Below, one piece after another: positions 1-6,574 of a stretch of DNA of 7,684 nt. Each line of letters begins with the position of its first letter. Within the stretch, counting starts at the first letter, position 1. A program made the translations under genes and the position numbers. The stretch is from Euryarchaeota archaeon UBA229. Its GTDB lineage: Archaea; Thermoplasmatota; Poseidoniia; Poseidoniales; Poseidoniaceae. Where the stretch lies: contig DAUW01000091.1 in the NCBI GenBank assembly GCA_002505355.1, positions 1 through 7,684 on the forward strand, read 5' to 3'. A model generated the notes under the pieces. It was given only the letters and a program-made list of their open reading frames with translations. It did no database searches and was not told where the DNA came from.

Positions 1-1
1 G

Positions 2-727
2 TATGCAATTGCTACCCATTCAGTATACTTATGCAGTGAGGACACCTTGCTAAGAGCCTCCGAACTCGCTGCAGATAGGGGCGGTAGATTACACATTCAC
101 GTCAGCGAAACGAGGAAAGAAATCGCTGATTGTTATGAGAAAACCGGCAAATATCCGGTAGAATACCTAGATAGTATCGACTTTTTCAAACCCGGAACGA
201 TTTGTGCCCACGCTAGCTGGGTGAAGAAAAATGAAATTAGGTTGCTGAGTAAGCACAATGCAACTGCAGTCCACTGCCCGTCGTCGAATATGAAATTAGC
301 ATGCGGCGGCACCTTATCTCTACCAGCATTTCAGGCTGAAGGAGTCGATGTGCGCATCGGTACTGACGGAGCTGCCTCGTCTGGAAATGGTCTCAATATT
401 CTCAATGAGGCGCGCACTGCAGCCCTTGTGCAAAGACATGACCATTGGGACCCGACTCTATTGCCAGCTAAGGATGTCTTCTCGATGATCACCAAAGACA
501 GCAAGGACTGGGTTGCATGGGACCTTGACGACCTGCGAATGTATCCAAGGGGTCGTTCTAACAATCGCCATCTCGCTAATTTAGTATTCAATGGAGGCAG
601 GTGTTTGGATATGTGGGTTGATGGAGTTGCTATTAGGATGGAAGGTAAAACCCAAACTATCAATGAAAGCGAGGCATTTAATCAATTAGATAATGCTGTA
701 GAATCTTACTACGAGGGTATCGAATGA
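2..727 (+). CDS. Amidohydrolase, MTA/SAH deaminase-like (5' partial)
   Basis: This is the C-terminal 241 residues of a metal-dependent amidohydrolase of the S-adenosylhomocysteine / 5'-methylthioadenosine / 5'-deoxyadenosine deaminase group, which removes the 6-amino group from adenosine-type by-products of SAM metabolism in the cytoplasm. The frame is open to the left edge, so the start and the N-terminal HxH metal site lie outside; internal TTG or ATG codons are not the true start. In visible numbering, family landmarks are His6 in a HSVYLCSE segment, the HVSET motif (His33, Glu36), His70 in AHASW, the HCPSSNMKLA stretch near residue 91, and the metal-binding Asp122 in GTDGA. The C-terminal return to the beta-sandwich (WDLDD, then VDGVAIRMEGK) is present. 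Between the MIT at about residue 162 and WDLDD the protein is roughly 18 residues shorter than I expect for the family. Its TGA abuts the opposing stop at 728. The exact nucleoside substrate cannot be decided from the sequence. Confidence 0.85.
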   Translation, partial: YAIATHSVYLCSEDTLLRASELAADRGGRLHIHVSETRKEIADCYEKTGKYPVEYLDSIDFFKPGTICAHASWVKKNEIRLLSKHNATAVHCPSSNMKLACGGTLSLPAFQAEGVDVRIGTDGAASSGNGLNILNEARTAALVQRHDHWDPTLLPAKDVFSMITKDSKDWVAWDLDDLRMYPRGRSNNRHLANLVFNGGRCLDMWVDGVAIRMEGKTQTINESEAFNQLDNAVESYYEGIE

Positions 728-1261
728 TTATCGGTACCTATTAAGGACAAATCCACTCATGAACACCAACAGCATTACGAAATATCCAGCGGCGGACAAA
801 GTCATGGTTACCTCATAATCAACATTTAATTCGAAATCTTCTGGTGCTTCGGAAAATGTGCCAATACCAACATAGTGTTCACTGGATTTTGCCTGCCAAG
901 AAAGTCCAGATTGATTATCATCACCAATCGCGGCAAATTCGTTATCCCTCGAGGTGCATACCTCGCTATTTTGGTTTACCATTTCGATAAATGTAAGTCC
1001 ATCACATTGGGATTTTTTATCAGCGTCGCCAATTACCAGAAATACATCATTGCGATCCCATTTTATCTGTGCATTTGCAGAAATTACCAGTGCAAAGGGA
1101 TTTGATTGCATTGGCTCATCAGCAAAAAATACAGAATTTGGCACATTAGGTGTTGGAATAGAATCTACTGAGTCGTTGGTAGTAAAGCCTACACTACCAA
1201 ATATCGACAGAAGCAGTGCTAAAACCATTAGCCCAACACCAAATTTATTGTTAACTTCCAC
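728..1261 (-). CDS. Small two-helix membrane protein with exported domain, function unknown
   Basis: I do not recognise this 177-residue protein. It has a hydrophobic helix at about residues 9-26, an exported-looking domain of about 125 residues, and a second helix at about 154-173 ending in NRYR. This suggests both ends are cytoplasmic and the middle faces outside; the first helix could instead be an uncleaved or cleaved signal. The middle domain is Asp/Asn/Ser-rich and likely beta-structured (ALVISANAQIKWDRNDVFLV region, residues 57-76). It has exactly two cysteines (86 and 102) that could form a disulfide. The start is GTG, chosen because a GGTGAT Shine-Dalgarno lies 3 nt upstream and overlaps the stop codon of the Ca2+/H+ antiporter; the intergenic gap is only 8 nt. 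The two genes are therefore almost certainly co-translated. That context suggests an accessory role beside the exchanger or the surface protein further upstream, but nothing in the protein itself proves a function. Confidence 0.8.
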   Translation of the reverse strand: MEVNNKFGVGLMVLALLLSIFGSVGFTTNDSVDSIPTPNVPNSVFFADEPMQSNPFALVISANAQIKWDRNDVFLVIGDADKKSQCDGLTFIEMVNQNSEVCTSRDNEFAAIGDDNQSGLSWQAKSSEHYVGIGTFSEAPEDFELNVDYEVTMTLSAAGYFVMLLVFMSGFVLNRYR

Positions 1262-1264
1262 AAC

Positions 1265-1270
1265 ATCACC
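1265..1270 (-). promoter_or_regulatory. Shine-Dalgarno overlapping upstream stop codon
   Basis: GGTGAT on the minus strand matches the anti-Shine-Dalgarno end of archaeal 16S rRNA. It lies 3 nt before the GTG start at 1261, and its first G is the last base of the TAG stop (1272-1270) of the antiporter gene. It decides the GTG start of the small membrane protein and points to termination-reinitiation coupling. Confidence 0.75.
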
Positions 1271-2421
1271 TACAACTGCAAGAATGCAAGTGCCAAGATG
1301 ATATAACTACCCAATAACATACCACCTTCCAACCAATTTGATTTACCGTCGGCGAGAATCGAATTGACTACTAGCACAGAGACAAAAGTTGCTGCGGTTT
1401 CTAGCATCCCAAACTCAAGAGTTAGAGGGACTCCAAGAGCCCAAGCAAACAGCACCATTGCCGGTGCAGCGAACAAGGCAATCTGAACACTACTTCCAAC
1501 AGCGATTGCAACCGACAAGTCCATCTTGTCTTTACCAGCAACGATTACGGCGGTAAAATGCTCTGCAGCATTGCCGAAGAATGGCAATAATATCACACCA
1601 ATAAATAACTCAGGCATGCCCCATTCGACGACTGCAGCTTCAAGGCTGTGAACCAAAATATGAGCCATCCAAGCAACTAATACTGTTGCTAAAATAAGTA
1701 AAATCCAAGCATTTTGGTTTGTCATAGTTGGGTGCTCATGGTGACCATGTCCTGGCTCTGTCGCAAATACGTGGGAGTGAGTTTTTAATTGAAAGAGGAG
1801 GGCAAAGCCATAGATAATCAGTAGTACTATTGAAGCATAGTGGGATATATTCTCGACATCGGAAAAGGTACCACCAGAGTACTGTAAAGCGCTAGGAATT
1901 ATGAATGCGACAACCGCTAGCAAAAGCAATGTCCCGTTCATTTGGATTGCGTCACTATTGAACGTCTGTTCTTTGTGCTTTAGGCCACCCCACAACATTG
2001 CTAGGCCCAACACTAGGAGCATATTACCAAGGATAGAACCGATTAGTGAGGCTTGAGTTACCGTCACCATAGTATCAACAATTTCAGGATCATTAGATGC
2101 CGCATAAATCGCCAATCCAACAATAATCAGCTCAGCTGCATTACCAAAAGTTGCATTGAGAAAACCACCAATAGCCTCTCCAGTCCGCAGGGCTATCTCT
2201 TCCGTACCTTTACCCATAAGAAATGCTAGCGGCATTATTGCAATCATTGAAAATAAGAAAGCCATAGTAAGATTGTGCTGGAAATTGAACATTACAGCGA
2301 GTGGTAGTGCTACCAGCAACCAGTTTAATTTGTTACTAATTGGGTTAAATGCATCGATTACCGATTCTAGCGTTTGTTCGGTAGTCACACTGTTTTCAGC
2401 GTTATCAACAACATCTGCCAT
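1270..2421 (-). CDS. cax: CAX-type calcium/proton antiporter
   Basis: This 383-residue integral membrane protein exchanges cytoplasmic Ca2+ (or a related divalent cation) for H+ across the cytoplasmic membrane. It belongs to the CAX branch of the Ca2+/cation antiporter superfamily. Both inverted alpha-repeats are intact: FGNAAELII (residues 92-100, Glu97) followed by SLIGSILGNM (125-134), and FFGNAAEHF (281-289, Glu287) followed by AVGSSVQIALF (307-317). The two Glu residues are the expected ion-coordinating residues. About eleven hydrophobic segments are visible and the length is normal for the family. The loop between the halves carries six His within residues 215-230 (THSH ... HGHHEH) instead of a long acidic cluster. 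The start is the ATG at 2421; its upstream AAGG is a weak ribosome binding site. It lies 49 bp behind the surface-protein gene, with a hairpin in that gap, and 8 bp ahead of the small membrane protein. Ion specificity beyond divalent cations is not provable here. Confidence 0.93.
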   Translation of the reverse strand: MADVVDNAENSVTTEQTLESVIDAFNPISNKLNWLLVALPLAVMFNFQHNLTMAFLFSMIAIMPLAFLMGKGTEEIALRTGEAIGGFLNATFGNAAELIIVGLAIYAASNDPEIVDTMVTVTQASLIGSILGNMLLVLGLAMLWGGLKHKEQTFNSDAIQMNGTLLLLAVVAFIIPSALQYSGGTFSDVENISHYASIVLLIIYGFALLFQLKTHSHVFATEPGHGHHEHPTMTNQNAWILLILATVLVAWMAHILVHSLEAAVVEWGMPELFIGVILLPFFGNAAEHFTAVIVAGKDKMDLSVAIAVGSSVQIALFAAPAMVLFAWALGVPLTLEFGMLETAATFVSVLVVNSILADGKSNWLEGGMLLGSYIILALAFLQL

Positions 2422-2440
2422 GGCCTTGTGATGAATTTTC

Positions 2441-2470
2441 CCCTAATTGAGGTATCTGTCAACTTTAGGG
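2441..2470 (-). promoter_or_regulatory. Intergenic RNA hairpin between surface protein and antiporter
   Basis: In the minus-strand transcript, CCCTAA (2470-2465) pairs with TTAGGG (2446-2441), and TTGA (2462-2459) pairs with TCAA (2450-2447). This leaves a 2-nt AG bulge (2464-2463) and an 8-nt loop (2458-2451). The stem begins immediately after the TAG stop (2473-2471) of the surface-protein gene and ends 19 nt before the antiporter ATG. No U-run follows, so a simple intrinsic terminator is unlikely. An RNA processing, stability or attenuation element is more plausible. The pairing is seen in the sequence; the role is inference. Confidence 0.5.
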
Positions 2471-5400
2471 CTAATCCTCTGATTTCTTGCGCCTTGTTGG
2501 TCGGCGTTTCGGTGCATTTCTTGGTGCTGGACGGCGTCCAACCTTACGGCGAGGTTTAGGCTCCTCGACCTCTTCTTCATCAGCAAATTCATCATCATCA
2601 AGACCAAAGAACGCATCATCATCTTCTTCGGGTTCGGGCTCTGCAGCTGGCTTAGGTTTAACTTTGGTGCGCCTCTTCTTGCGCTGAACTACGTTTACTG
2701 AGAATGGATCGTCTTCTGGCTCCTCGTCCTCGGTTTCTGCTGGCTCAGCTGTTGGAGTCACGCTAGTATTGGTAAGGGCATCATAGTCAACCTGTTGAGT
2801 TGTGCCGATGAATTCGGACATCCAATCATCATCGTCATAGTCATCGTCAGATTTTCGCTTTTTAGGCCCCCGCATGCCAGCACTAATAACAAATAACATC
2901 AAGATTATTGATATAAAAGCAATACCAGCGGAAACCCAGACAAAGATGTAAGGCGGGTCTGTGTAGGACGGCTCAACAACTATCGGCTCTGGAGCAGGCT
3001 CAAGTGATTGCACATACTGACAGTTAGTAGTGCCGTCAATCTCGTTAAAACAGTAGTCGACTGTGAATATTACTTGCTCTATGACCTCATTTCCAGCTGA
3101 ATCAACGGCTCTAACCGTTAATGCATGTTGACCATTAGCAAAATTTCCTGCACTCACGTCTTGACTGAATACGAAAGCACTACCATCTTGATTTACGTCT
3201 TGTAAGTTATCTGGAGTCTGCCAAGCGGTCACTTCTGAGAAACCCGATCCGTAGTTGTAGGTAAACTTATACTGCATTAAATCTATTTGAACGTCGTCAG
3301 TTGCACCCGCACTTATCGACATAGTTTCTTTTGCTAGGTACTTTGAACCATCCGAAAATGATGAAGGAGAATAAATCGTCAACGATGGACGTTGTGCATC
3401 GAGGCTTCGCTCAGTCCATGTTAATTGTTGATTGTTGTAACTTTCATCAACCATGTCAACTGTAATCGTGATTAGTCCAGCGGTAACCGAATTATCGATA
3501 TCAAAACTGTGGTAATATTCCGGGCCTTTGGTTGAATCAAGAAGATTGTCAGCATACATCAACATCTGACGAGGGTTGTTGGTAATCTTCCCCCCTGAAG
3601 AGGTTGTTAAATGGACTGTTGGATTACTGTATAGATATTCATTAACTGATAGCCTGATTGAGTAACTTCCAGATACCAGTGACGGGCTGAGATATAGTTC
3701 ATCGTCATCATCATACAATTGATAAGTTGCGGTCGGTGGAGTGGTATCTTCCTTGATCTTCAGTGAGCTGCCACCAGACCCCGGGAATGCCTCAACGTTT
3801 TGGTTGCCGTAAAGGTCCTCAACCGTAATGGCATACCAGATATCTCGCTCTACGTCATCTGGTATCGAATAGGTCTTAGTAAAGGTGAATTCGGTGAGGA
3901 ACGATCCTGTATCTTGGATATCGCTATCGAATAATACCCAGCCGTTTTCCTCGGAGACTACTGAGACTTCGTCTTCATCTTCACCGAAAGGAGCACCTTC
4001 ATGTTGCCAAATTGAATAGATTTCACCGTCTAACTGTTGGTCATTTAGCCATTCTATGGTAACTATTGAAATCTCTCCTTCAACGTCGATGGAGTTGATT
4101 CTAGGTGCAGCAGGCGTGACGGTTTCTTCATAGACAGGACCGGCATGATTTTGCTCTAGTTGGGTGTAATGATACGGTCCCGCTGAATGCTGATATAATG
4201 CTTCACTAGTGACAAAGTAGAATGACGTTCTATCTACCTCTGGCGGTACAGAAACGGTGAACTGTTGTATTCCATCGGTAACCGTGCCTTGATATTCAAC
4301 TGTTACATTTTCAGCGAATTGAGAACCTGTTACTAGGTAGTTAGAACGCCAAATGTGATATTTCTCTCCTTCTGCGCCGAGTTGATCACTCCAAGTTATC
4401 AACGTCTCAGAATTACCCATGAAAGTTGCCGTAACATCGGTTGGTTCCGCAACCCAGTTGTAGAACGCATCTTCATAAACGGAAGTGCACGAATAGCCTG
4501 CAATATCTTCGTCATAGATACCGTTTTGGTCAACAACTACAACACAATAGTGAGATGTGCCTAGTCTACCAATCGGTACGCTGTAATCGAAGCTTTGGTT
4601 GCCTTCCTCAACAAGGGCAATTTGCTCTACACCAAATTGCGTTGTCAAATTGAACTCTTCCCCTGAGGTATATATTGCATAAGATTCACCCGCTTCGCCT
4701 GTTACGTCGTTCCATGTAATTGTGGTAATTCCACCACCGGTTTGGCTGTCGGGCTGGAAACTCCCTGTCGGTGAAACCACTGGCGTAGCCGGCATATTGT
4801 CCTCGCTGAGCGGCGATGTGATGGCATTGTTTGACAGGAATCTAATATCCTCATAATCGAGTCCTTGGCCTAAATAATTTGGCAGTAGATATGTGATTGC
4901 ATAATATATCTGGCGATCAGTATCCTGTGGGATATTTAGGTCATAATTCGACACACCCGCAACTAATTGAGCAATCGGGCTCATGGAGGCAAATTGGTCT
5001 GCAGCGGTATTTCGGGTAATTGGGTTTGTCGATTCCCAGATACGAATTTGATAGGCATTCGGGCCCTCCTCGGGTAGTACGTAGAATATATCATTGTAAT
5101 TTATCCATGATAGCGAGGTTGTGCTTGTTGTTGGGTCGAAAGCAGCCATTAAGTTGTACGGGGTTCTAACCGGTGTGGTTACTTCGACAATTGGGTCATA
5201 GGTTGCTGAGTCATTTGCTATCAATGAATCATATGTGGTTGGCGTGCCATCTTGGGCTGGAATCGTTGTTGTAATACCATAGAAAAATGAGCCGTTAGTT
5301 CCCGGGGACACTTGATAAGAATAACTGTGCCCAGAGTGTGAACCATTTTCACCGCCGAGACACAAATATTTCACTGCATAATCATCGCTATCGCAGGCTG

Positions 5401-5719
5401 GCACGGAGTGGATTAATGTAGCATCCTGTATGTTTAATGGATTGATAACTTCTGTGTGCCGGTAAACATGGTATTCTGCATTATAGAAATCATCCAAAGC
5501 ACTTGGTTGTTCAAGACTGTCAATATTGCGCCAAGTAATCGTTGTTAACTCAGTGCTACTATCAAAAGATGCCTGTATATCTTGAGCCTGTAAGTGGAAT
5601 AAATCACCGGTATCCTCTGCCGTAACATTGCTTATTGGCATCAGTGAGAATGCCATTAATAGTATTAGTAGCGAAGCAATGGCTTTCCCATCATAAGCCT
5701 TGGAACTCCCCGTCATCAT
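2471..5719 (-). CDS. Giant FN3/Ig-like repeat surface protein with C-terminal anchor and charged cytoplasmic tail
   Basis: This 1082-residue cell-surface protein has an N-terminal signal peptide (hydrophobic core about 13-28, likely cleaved after VTA at 32-34). Five related beta-sandwich-like modules follow, each opening with an ITW-type strand (Trp 63, 205, 336, 443, 557), then a tyrosine-containing YHV/YAI/YHI/YSI strand, and closing with a strand like IYYAIT (271-276) or IWYAIT (627-632), often preceded by P-x-D/E-x-D/E-R. Two further Ig-like modules cover about 660-770 and 775-888. Six cysteines form three local pairs (109/120, 392/411, 890/900). Six N-glycosylation sequons lie between residues 125 and 471. 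A membrane helix at about 923-947 is followed by KKRK and a roughly 135-residue tail of alternating Asp/Glu and Lys/Arg blocks. The start is the ATG pair at 5719/5716 behind AGAAAGG. No catalytic motif is visible. Adhesion, matrix or sensing roles are inferences. The modules resemble fibronectin type III but were not matched to a profile. Confidence 0.85.
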   Translation of the reverse strand: MMTGSSKAYDGKAIASLLILLMAFSLMPISNVTAEDTGDLFHLQAQDIQASFDSSTELTTITWRNIDSLEQPSALDDFYNAEYHVYRHTEVINPLNIQDATLIHSVPACDSDDYAVKYLCLGGENGSHSGHSYSYQVSPGTNGSFFYGITTTIPAQDGTPTTYDSLIANDSATYDPIVEVTTPVRTPYNLMAAFDPTTSTTSLSWINYNDIFYVLPEEGPNAYQIRIWESTNPITRNTAADQFASMSPIAQLVAGVSNYDLNIPQDTDRQIYYAITYLLPNYLGQGLDYEDIRFLSNNAITSPLSEDNMPATPVVSPTGSFQPDSQTGGGITTITWNDVTGEAGESYAIYTSGEEFNLTTQFGVEQIALVEEGNQSFDYSVPIGRLGTSHYCVVVVDQNGIYDEDIAGYSCTSVYEDAFYNWVAEPTDVTATFMGNSETLITWSDQLGAEGEKYHIWRSNYLVTGSQFAENVTVEYQGTVTDGIQQFTVSVPPEVDRTSFYFVTSEALYQHSAGPYHYTQLEQNHAGPVYEETVTPAAPRINSIDVEGEISIVTIEWLNDQQLDGEIYSIWQHEGAPFGEDEDEVSVVSEENGWVLFDSDIQDTGSFLTEFTFTKTYSIPDDVERDIWYAITVEDLYGNQNVEAFPGSGGSSLKIKEDTTPPTATYQLYDDDDELYLSPSLVSGSYSIRLSVNEYLYSNPTVHLTTSSGGKITNNPRQMLMYADNLLDSTKGPEYYHSFDIDNSVTAGLITITVDMVDESYNNQQLTWTERSLDAQRPSLTIYSPSSFSDGSKYLAKETMSISAGATDDVQIDLMQYKFTYNYGSGFSEVTAWQTPDNLQDVNQDGSAFVFSQDVSAGNFANGQHALTVRAVDSAGNEVIEQVIFTVDYCFNEIDGTTNCQYVQSLEPAPEPIVVEPSYTDPPYIFVWVSAGIAFISIILMLFVISAGMRGPKKRKSDDDYDDDDWMSEFIGTTQQVDYDALTNTSVTPTAEPAETEDEEPEDDPFSVNVVQRKKRRTKVKPKPAAEPEPEEDDDAFFGLDDDEFADEEEVEEPKPRRKVGRRPAPRNAPKRRPTRRKKSED
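2474..2878 (-). other. Region encoding alternating acidic/basic cytoplasmic tail
   Basis: This segment encodes residues 948-1082 of the surface protein. The charge blocks run: basic 953-956, Asp-rich 958-965, acidic 994-1004, basic 1013-1023, acidic 1028-1053, and a Pro/Arg/Lys-rich basic end at 1055-1079. Short hydrophobic or aromatic islands sit in the acidic blocks (WMSEF at 966-970, DPFSV at 1004-1008, AFFGL at 1036-1040), as in docking peptides. The terminal basic block looks like a disordered nucleic-acid- or polyanion-binding tail. The runs of GAT/GAC and AAG/CGC codons explain the ATC-rich simple repeats visible on the + strand here. Confidence 0.7.
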
Positions 5720-5800
5720 ACCTTTCTAGCGTGCAACCGTTATGAGTATACCGCTAATTAATGTAGGATTCAAGCCTATTTGTAGTCTAATTTTACTCAC
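5720..5800 (-). promoter_or_regulatory. Intergenic region before surface-protein gene
   Basis: These 81 bp separate the phosphatidyltransferase stop from the surface-protein start and are long enough to hold a promoter. AT-rich tracts lie around 5756-5763 (TTAATTA-type) and 5781-5796. The last bases before the ATG pair read AGAAAGGT, a usable ribosome binding site for the second ATG at 5716. No unambiguous archaeal TATA box or U-rich terminator can be picked by eye. Confidence 0.3.
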
Positions 5801-6511
5801 TCAATCAGCCTCGTCCTTGGGCGAGTTTGGCTGTGGAAGAGGGTCGTCAGTATCGATTTGCTTAATCTGTTTACTGGCTTGAATAAATCTAATCAAGAAT
5901 GTCCAAATGCCACCCAGTGCGGAGATGAAAACAACAATGCTAAGTGGGTTTATTTCGATATGGTTAAACATTCCTGGATACGAACCCCAAGAATAACTGT
6001 CCAGATGTAGTAGAATACCCATTAAAAATATTGCAATAATGCTGAGTATGGTTCGATCAGCGCGCGAGAATCCTCGATAATTCCTCGTTCCTGCAACAGC
6101 CTGAGCTTGTGTACCCATGTATGACCCTAAAAGAGTAAACCAAGCAGCTGAAAGGCCTAGGACAATGTCATCAACAAATACTGATGCTGAGATACATATT
6201 ATCCAAACTGCATCGAGTAAGCGATCGAATGTATGGTCAAGATAGTCTCCCCATCTGGTAACCCTACCTGTTGCGCGCGCAACGGGCCCGTCAAGACCGT
6301 CTAATGCCATAGCCAATGTTATCAGCAAACCGCCGCCAAATAACATTGAAACACCTAGACTGTCTTCCGATGCGAGAAAAACGGAAAGGCCTCCCAATAT
6401 CCCAATTGGAAGGGCAATCCAAGTGATGGCTGCCGGACTCAACCACGACATTGATTCGACTATTGGGTTCAAGGTTCGCTCCCAAATATTGCGTAATTTT
6501 TCCAGTGCCAT
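5801..6511 (-). CDS. CDP-alcohol phosphatidyltransferase, archaeal lipid-headgroup synthase
   Basis: This 236-residue integral membrane enzyme transfers a phosphatidyl-type group from a CDP-activated lipid to an alcohol; in archaea that is typically CDP-archaeol to inositol-phosphate, serine or glycerol-phosphate. The complete family signature is present: Asp71, Asp74-Gly75, Ala78-Arg79, Gly88, Asp92 and Asp96, in the pattern DxxDGxxAR-x8-GxxxDxxxD. About six membrane helices surround it. A GxxNYxGFSRADR segment at 141-153 probably binds the acceptor side, and a polar tail follows residue 211. I chose the ATG at 6511, which gives the usual MxLEKLR beginning. An in-frame TTG at 6523 would add MVRS, and the AAGGAG just before the ATG is too close (1 nt) to settle the choice. 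It lies 63 bp behind the AK6-like kinase, an adjacency I recall from other euryarchaea. Archaetidylinositol-phosphate synthase is the favoured guess, but the acceptor is not proven. Confidence 0.88.
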   Translation of the reverse strand: MALEKLRNIWERTLNPIVESMSWLSPAAITWIALPIGILGGLSVFLASEDSLGVSMLFGGGLLITLAMALDGLDGPVARATGRVTRWGDYLDHTFDRLLDAVWIICISASVFVDDIVLGLSAAWFTLLGSYMGTQAQAVAGTRNYRGFSRADRTILSIIAIFLMGILLHLDSYSWGSYPGMFNHIEINPLSIVVFISALGGIWTFLIRFIQASKQIKQIDTDDPLPQPNSPKDEAD

Positions 6512-6574
6512 GCTCCTTACCAATACTACCCAAATCGACTAAGGGATTGATTGTTACGGCTAGAAATTGCCATC

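Noticed and set aside
331..663. 110-codon minus-strand open frame opposite the amidohydrolase
   Set aside because: It lies wholly antisense to a gene with clear family motifs, and its translation shows no recognisable domain.
875..1301. Two overlapping + strand open frames opposite the small membrane protein
   Set aside because: The minus-strand frame has a proper Shine-Dalgarno, a coupled start and a coherent two-helix topology. The + strand translations look random.
2422..2440. Intrinsic terminator after the surface-protein hairpin
   Set aside because: The bases following the hairpin on the minus strand are GAAAATTC-like, with no U-run, so termination there is not supported.
2156..2559. 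+ strand frames of 91 and 61 codons opposite the antiporter start and the surface-protein tail
   Set aside because: They are shadows of the antiporter and surface-protein codons, with no start signal or domain.
2487..2687. Ser/Arg-rich 66-codon + strand frame with ATC/TCT simple repeats
   Set aside because: It is the complement of the Asp/Glu and Lys/Arg codon runs of the surface-protein tail. The repeats are codon bias, not a microsatellite or CRISPR-like array.
3695..3715. Asp-rich stretch (residues 669-675) in the surface protein as an EF-hand or dockerin-type Ca2+ site
   Set aside because: The spacing does not fit the EF-hand or dockerin loop pattern. It is kept only as a weak acidic-turn observation.
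4355..4653. Two + strand frames of about 70 codons inside the surface-protein gene
   Set aside because: They are antisense to beta-module coding sequence that is continuous and motif-bearing on the other strand.
6291..6533. 80-codon minus-strand frame overlapping the start of the phosphatidyltransferase
   Set aside because: It is the same strand in a different frame over the catalytic-motif region; the phosphatidyltransferase frame carries the full family signature.
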